The notes under the pieces: generated by a model | Told to the model about the DNA's origin: nothing | Database searches by the model: none | The model's input: the letters and a program-made list of their open reading frames with translations, nothing else | Position numbers and translations under genes: made by a program | From: Rhodobacteraceae bacterium UBA6141 | Lineage (GTDB): Bacteria > Pseudomonadota > Alphaproteobacteria > Rhodobacterales > Rhodobacteraceae | DNA: 21,189 nucleotides | Assembly (NCBI GenBank): GCA_002423245.1 | Contig: DIVD01000025.1 | Location: 41,812 to 63,000 of the forward strand | Direction: 5' to 3' | In this document: in pieces, positions 16,287 through 21,189 of the stretch | How positions within the stretch are numbered: the stretch's first letter is position 1 | How the letters are laid out: every line of letters begins with the position of its first letter

Positions 16287-16940
16287 ATGGGCCTGCGAAT
16301 CAACGACATTGCCCCCGATTTCACCGCCGAGTCCACCGAAGGGACCATCCGGTTCCACGAGTGGATCGGCGACAGCTACGCGATCATCTTCTCGCACCCC
16401 AAGGACTTCACCCCGGTCTGCACCACCGAATTCGGCGCCGTGGCCCAGCTTGCCGGCGAATTCGAGGCGCGCGGCACGAAGGTGATCGGCGTGTCGGTGG
16501 ACAGCGTGGCCGACCACCGCAAATGGAAGGCCGACATCGAACGCTTCGCCGGGGCGCCCGCGAACTTCCCGATCATCGACGACACCTCGCTGACCGTCTC
16601 CAAGGCCTATGACATGCTGCCCGCCGACGCCTATCTGCCCGACGGCCGCACCCCGGCACATTCGTCGACGGTGCGCAGCGTGTTCATCATCGGCCCCGAC
16701 AAGAAGGTGCGCCTGACGATGACCTACCCGATGTCGGTGGGCCGCAACTTCGCCGAGGTGCTGCGCGCGCTGGATGCCGTGCGCGCCACCGACGGCGCGC
16801 CCTTCGCCACGCCGGCCAACTGGGTGCCGGGGCAGGACGTGATCGTCGCGCTGTCGGTCCCGACCGACGAGGCGACGGCCAAATATGGCCCGCTCGACAT
16901 CAAGCTGCCCTATCTGCGCTTCGCCAAGGCGCCGGCCTGA
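16287..16940 (+). CDS. 1-Cys peroxiredoxin (Prx6 type)
   Basis: 217 residues, the Prx6 length. It reduces hydrogen peroxide and alkyl hydroperoxides in the cytoplasm. The peroxidatic Cys45 lies in HPKDFTPVCTTEFG, and there is no second cysteine anywhere, so it is a true 1-Cys enzyme that needs an external thiol. The C-terminal dimerisation domain (WVPGQDVIV, KYGPLDIKLPYLRF) is present. The ATG at 16287 follows GGAG. It is a single gene, 140 bp after the glycosyltransferase, and ends at a strong terminator shared with leuB. No OxyR-like site was identified upstream. Confidence 0.96.
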   Translation: MGLRINDIAPDFTAESTEGTIRFHEWIGDSYAIIFSHPKDFTPVCTTEFGAVAQLAGEFEARGTKVIGVSVDSVADHRKWKADIERFAGAPANFPIIDDTSLTVSKAYDMLPADAYLPDGRTPAHSSTVRSVFIIGPDKKVRLTMTYPMSVGRNFAEVLRALDAVRATDGAPFATPANWVPGQDVIVALSVPTDEATAKYGPLDIKLPYLRFAKAPA

Positions 16941-16965
16941 ACCCGCGCCGGACGCGCACGCAAGC

Positions 16966-16992
16966 AAAAGCCCCCGTCACCGGGGGCTTTTT
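16966..16992. terminator. Bidirectional terminator between the peroxiredoxin gene and leuB
   Basis: AAAAGCCCCCG and CGGGGGCTTTT form an 11-bp perfect stem with the tetraloop TCAC, followed by T on the plus strand and by TTTTG on the minus strand. It lies between convergent genes (stops at 16940 and 17004), so it can serve both. Confidence 0.93.
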
Positions 16993-17003
16993 CGCGGGCG
17001 GCC

Positions 17004-18113
<1,110 letters not shown>

Positions 18114-18316
18114 TTTTTCCTCCAGTGGCCCGGCCGGGTGCCGCGCGCCGTGATCTGCAAAACATGTCGCGGACCGGCCTAGCCAATGGCTCTTGCAGGG
18201 TCAAGCATGGGGTGGGGCCGCACGGCAAGGGCGAACGGGGCCAGGGCGAACGGGCAAGAGCGGGCGGGGCCGAAGTCTGCACGGCGCCTTTTGCACCCCG
18301 CCCCTCACGCCGGCCC

Positions 18317-18355
18317 GCCCGCTACGCCCGGCCGCTACGCCCGCCCGCTACGCCC
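18317..18355. repeat. Three tandem 13-bp repeats over the yqgE stop codon
   Basis: Three head-to-tail units of GCCCGCTACGCCC (the middle one starting GG) span 18317-18355. The third unit contains the complement of the yqgE stop codon (18348-18350); the others hold the same triplet just past the gene end. A separate imperfect pair of AGGGCGAACGGG lies nearby (about 18229-18252). Confidence 0.8.
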
Positions 18356-18902
18356 GCCCGGCCGCCGAGGACAGCCCCACCGGGTCCACCCCCAGCGTCT
18401 TCAGCGCGCGCTCCCACTTGGTGGCATCCTGCTTCGCGAACACCAGATCCGGGCTTGCCTCGGCCGTCAGCCAGCCATTGCGCAGGATCTCGGCCTCGAT
18501 CTGCCCCGGCCCCCAGCCCGCATAGCCCAGCGCCATGATCGAGCGCTCCGGCCCCTGCCCCTGGGCAATCGCCTGCAAGATGTCCATCGTCGCGGTCATT
18601 GCGAAGCGCTCGTCCACATGCAGCGTCGCCTCGCCGCCCGGATAGTCGGACGAATGCAGCACGAAGCCGCGGCCATGCTCCACCGGGCCGCCGAAATGCA
18701 CCCGTATCTCGGCCCCGCCCGGCCCCTGCTTCACCCCGAGCTGGTTCAGCAGATGCGAGAACGACAGGTCATGCACCGGCTTGTTGACGATCAGCCCCAT
18801 CGCGCCCTTGTCGGAATGCGCGCACAGATACACGACGCTCTTGTCAAAGCGCACATCGCCCATGCCCGGCATGGCGATCAGCAGTTTTCCGGTCAGATCC
18901 AT
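18348..18902 (-). CDS. yqgE: YqgE/AlgH family protein (UPF0301)
   Basis: 184 residues, the usual size. The family is defined by the start LTGKLLIAMPGMGDVRFDKS, then VVYLCAHSDKGAMGLIVNKP, a FGGPVEHGRGFVLHS segment and a C-terminal GYAGWGPGQIEAEI; all are present. Its biochemical function is not firmly established; in Pseudomonas the homologue AlgH was linked to alginate regulation. The protein is soluble and cytoplasmic. The ATG at 18902 follows AGGAGAGG, a strong site; the longer frame upstream is unsupported. It is divergent from the DsbD-like gene, with leuB some 230 bp away in the same direction. The stop codon lies inside a tandem repeat. Confidence 0.95.
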   Translation of the reverse strand: MDLTGKLLIAMPGMGDVRFDKSVVYLCAHSDKGAMGLIVNKPVHDLSFSHLLNQLGVKQGPGGAEIRVHFGGPVEHGRGFVLHSSDYPGGEATLHVDERFAMTATMDILQAIAQGQGPERSIMALGYAGWGPGQIEAEILRNGWLTAEASPDLVFAKQDATKWERALKTLGVDPVGLSSAAGRA

Positions 18903-19039
18903 GGGGCCTCTCCTCTCGCTCCAGCATCGCGCCGCACCGGGGGCCGCGCAAGGGGCGCAAGGTGGCTCGGGCGCCACAGTCACGCCGGTTGGCGGAAATG
19001 TGACTTCCATCTCGCCGGCTGCGGGATAACCCTCGCGCG

Positions 19040-19888
19040 ATGATTGCACATCCTGCCCTCCGCCTGCCTGCCGCCGCGCGTGCCGCGCTCTCGCGCCTCG
19101 CCGCCGCCGCCTTGCTGACCCTTGCCAGCGCCGCCCCGGCGCCGGCCGAACCCGTGCCGGGCGATCTGGTGCGCGCCGGATTCCTTGGCGGCTGGCGCAC
19201 CGAGAGCGGCACCCGGATGTCGGCGCTGCGGCTGGATCTCGCCGAGGGGTGGAAGACCTACTGGCGCGCCCCCGGCGAGGCGGGCATCCCGCCGCAATTC
19301 GATTGGTCGGGGTCGGACAACGTCGCCTCCGTGCGCGTCCACTGGCCGACACCCGAGGTGTTCCACCTCAATGGCATGCGCACCATCGGCTACAAGCATC
19401 ATCTGGTGCTGCCGCTGGAGATCACCCCGCGCGACGCCTCGCGCCCGATCCACCTCAGCGCCAGCATCGACATGGGGGTCTGCCGCGACATCTGCGTTCC
19501 GGTCTCGCTGCGGCTCGGGGCGGATCTGCCGCAGGGCGGCGGCGCGCCCGATGCCGCGATCCGCGCCGCGCTGGCCGATCGGCCGATGGGCGGCGGCAAG
19601 GCCGGGCTCAGCGGCCTGCGCTGCCGGGTGGAGCCGATCAGGGACGGCCTGCGCCTGACCGCAGAGATCGACCTGCCCGGCGGCGCCGAGGATGTGGCGG
19701 TGTTCGAAACCCCCGATCCGCAGCTCTGGGTCTCCGAATCGGTGACCCGGCGCGAGGGCGGGCGGCTGGTCAGCACGTCCGACCTGATCGCCGAAAACGG
19801 CGGCCCGGTCGCGCTCGACCGCTCGCGCCTGACCATCACCGTTCTGGGCGAGGGGCGGGCGGTGGAACTGCGCGGCTGCCCCGGCTGA
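19040..19888 (+). CDS. Secreted DsbD-alpha-like (thiol-disulfide interchange) domain protein
   Basis: 282 residues. An N-terminal signal peptide (to about residue 36, Ala-rich, cleaved near APA/EP) exports it to the periplasm. The remainder resembles the N-terminal immunoglobulin-like DsbD/ScsB domain: WRTESGTRMSALRLDLAEGW, KTYWRAPGEAGIPPQFDW, HLVLPLEITP, and the redox-type motif CRDIC (Cys148, Cys152) followed by VPVSL. It lacks the eight-helix membrane part and the thioredoxin domain of full DsbD, so it must receive electrons from, or pass them to, a separate partner. No such partner is in the window. The ATG at 19040 has only a weak ribosome-binding site. It is divergent from yqgE and convergent with moaB. 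Confidence 0.88.
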   Translation: MIAHPALRLPAAARAALSRLAAAALLTLASAAPAPAEPVPGDLVRAGFLGGWRTESGTRMSALRLDLAEGWKTYWRAPGEAGIPPQFDWSGSDNVASVRVHWPTPEVFHLNGMRTIGYKHHLVLPLEITPRDASRPIHLSASIDMGVCRDICVPVSLRLGADLPQGGGAPDAAIRAALADRPMGGGKAGLSGLRCRVEPIRDGLRLTAEIDLPGGAEDVAVFETPDPQLWVSESVTRREGGRLVSTSDLIAENGGPVALDRSRLTITVLGEGRAVELRGCPG

Positions 19889-19909
19889 GGCCGCCGCGCG
19901 CGGCAAACC

Positions 19910-20434
19910 CTATTTCCGCCGCCGATGCTCTTCCAGCCGCGGCAGGATCTCGACGAAGTTGCAGGGCATGTGCCGGTAGTCCAGTTGCAGGCTCAGGATC
20001 TCGTCCCAGGCGTCCCGGCACGCCCCCGGACTGCCGGGCAGAGCGAACAGGTATGTCCCCCCCGCCACCCCGCCACAGGCACGGCTCTGCACGGCGGATG
20101 TGCCGATCTTCTTCATGGAAACGAGGGTGAAGACGGTGCCGAATGCCTCGATCTCCTTTTCGTACACGTCGCGATGCGCCTCCACCGTCACGTCGCGGCC
20201 GGTCAGGCCGGTGCCGCCGGTGGTCAGGATCACGTCGATCGCGGGATCGGCGATCCACGCGCGAAGCTGCGCCGCGATCTGCGCCCGCTCGTCCGGCAGG
20301 ACATGCCGCGCCGCCAGAACATGACCCGCAGCTTCGATGCGTTGCACCAGGGTCTCGCCGGATTTGTCCTCTGCCGGCCCGCGCGTGTCCGATACCGTCA
20401 GCACCGCGATCCGCACCGGAATGAACTCTCTCAT
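19910..20434 (-). CDS. moaB: Molybdenum cofactor biosynthesis protein B
   Basis: 174 residues, matching MoaB/MogA-type proteins, which adenylate molybdopterin before metal insertion (MogA activity; the MoaB role in some bacteria is less certain). Motifs seen: IAVLTVSDTRG near residues 9-19, the substrate-binding TTGGTGLTGRDVT at 71-83, and PGSPGACRDAWDEIL near the C-terminus. The start ATG at 20434 (MREFIPV) overlaps the stop of the upstream uracil-DNA glycosylase gene as ATGA, so the genes are coupled; an extension to 20563 would lie in that gene and lacks similarity. No other Mo-cofactor genes of the MoaA/C/D/E set are in the window. Confidence 0.94.
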   Translation of the reverse strand: MREFIPVRIAVLTVSDTRGPAEDKSGETLVQRIEAAGHVLAARHVLPDERAQIAAQLRAWIADPAIDVILTTGGTGLTGRDVTVEAHRDVYEKEIEAFGTVFTLVSMKKIGTSAVQSRACGGVAGGTYLFALPGSPGACRDAWDEILSLQLDYRHMPCNFVEILPRLEEHRRRK

Positions 20435-21189
20435 GCCCCGCTCCTCAACCTTGCCTGTATCGCCAGCAGATCCGCCCATGCCTCGCGCTTCGCCGCCGGA
20501 TTGCGCAACAGATAGGCCGGGTGGGTCATCGGCAGCGCCGGCTTGCCGAAGGCGCTGACCCATTGGCCGCGCAGCTTCAGGATCCCCGTCCGCCCCAGCG
20601 CCGCGCCGCAGGGCGTGTTTCCCATCAGCACCACCACCTCCGGGTCCGCCAGCGCCACATGCCGCTCGAGGAACGGCAGCATCATCGCGATTTCCTCGGG
20701 CTGGGGCGTGCGGTTCCCCGGCGGGCGCCAGGGCATGACATTGGTGATGTAAAGCTGCTGCCGGTCCAGCCCGATCGCCGCGAACATCCGGTCCAGAAGC
20801 TGCCCCGCCCGGCCCACGAAGGGCCTGCCCTCGATATCCTCGTCCCGCCCCGGCGCCTCGCCGATCACCATCACCCGCGCCGCCGGATCCCCGTCAGCGA
20901 AAACGAAGTTGCGGGCGCCCTTCCTGATGTCGCAAAGCTCGAACGCCGCCTGCACCTCGGCCAGCTCGGCAAGGGTCTGCACGCTCCGCACCGCGGCCTG
21001 CGCCTCGGAAACGCAGTCCACCTCGCCCGCCGGAACCGCCAGGGCCGCAGGAGCGGCCACCGGGCTCGGCGCCGCCGTCTCGGCGTAGCGGTTCACCGGC
21101 GCGTCCCCGATCGCCTCGGTCGCGCCAAGCTCCATCTGCCATTGCAGCATGGCGCGGAGCGTCAGGGAATCGAACTGGGAGAGGTCGGG
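20431..21189 (-). CDS. Uracil-DNA glycosylase, family-4-like (5' end beyond window)
   Basis: 252 residues are visible; the frame continues off the right edge, where it reads PDLSQFDSLTLRAM, so the start lies outside. It removes uracil from DNA to start base-excision repair. Seen: motif GEAPGRDEDIEGRPFVGRAG, TNVMPWRPPGNRTP, LMGNTPC and the second active-site motif THPAYLLRNP, in family order. Compared with the Thermotoga family-4 enzyme from memory, three of four Fe-S cysteines are replaced (Phe, Trp and Met) and only one remains (in FELCDIRKG), so a cluster is unlikely. Related alphaproteobacterial glycosylases without a cluster have been described. An Ala/Pro-rich linker lies before the catalytic domain. 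Overlaps moaB by ATGA. Confidence 0.9.
   Translation of the reverse strand, partial: PDLSQFDSLTLRAMLQWQMELGATEAIGDAPVNRYAETAAPSPVAAPAALAVPAGEVDCVSEAQAAVRSVQTLAELAEVQAAFELCDIRKGARNFVFADGDPAARVMVIGEAPGRDEDIEGRPFVGRAGQLLDRMFAAIGLDRQQLYITNVMPWRPPGNRTPQPEEIAMMLPFLERHVALADPEVVVLMGNTPCGAALGRTGILKLRGQWVSAFGKPALPMTHPAYLLRNPAAKREAWADLLAIQARLRSGA

Overview
The window is very GC-rich chromosomal DNA. Its gene content points to an alphaproteobacterium of the Rhodobacter/Paracoccus type (Rhodobacterales): a DUF1013/TrcR cell-cycle regulator, a COQ9-family protein, a uracil-DNA glycosylase of alphaproteobacterial type, and the usual housekeeping set. Lineage is inferred from protein families and base composition; no rRNA marker is present. 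Most of the window is ordinary core genome, densely packed, with short gaps, ATGA stop/start overlaps and clear Shine-Dalgarno sites.

Layout. 1-1013: 5' part of a P-type cation ATPase gene (minus), cut by the window edge at its phosphorylation motif. 1124-1894: NAD kinase (minus), divergent from glyA (2076-3371, plus). 3494-5477: tctB-tctA, the membrane subunits of a tripartite tricarboxylate transporter (minus), with no adjacent tctC. 5478-7257: about 1.8 kb with no intact gene, holding remnants of an ABC-transporter ATPase, an IS630-family transposase and an internally deleted IS5-family transposase. 7315-8073: TrcR (minus), divergent from a secreted RNase T2 (8200-8853, plus). 8865-10564: a COQ9-like protein and a PIG3-type quinone oxidoreductase, overlapping by ATGA (minus), divergent from rpsU (10673-10879, plus).

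11042-11851: methionine aminopeptidase (minus), divergent from a CinA-N/MoaB-like protein and a GNAT acetyltransferase, again joined by ATGA (11992-13424). Then follow an exported OmpA-C protein (13596-14564), a frameshifted unknown coding stretch (about 14655-15133), a GT92-like glycosyltransferase (15259-16146) and a 1-Cys peroxiredoxin (16287-16940). The peroxiredoxin converges on leuB (17004-18113, minus, TTG start) across a bidirectional terminator. The right end holds YqgE (minus), a secreted DsbD-alpha-like protein (plus), and moaB coupled to a family-4-like uracil-DNA glycosylase (minus, cut by the right edge).

I found no CRISPR array, prophage, tRNA/rRNA or clear new multi-gene system. 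The points most worth a second look are the IS/ABC graveyard beside a TctC-less transporter pair, the loss of three of four Fe-S cysteines in the uracil-DNA glycosylase, the frameshifted unknown CDS, the COQ9-oxidoreductase coupling, and a few small repeats and palindromes.
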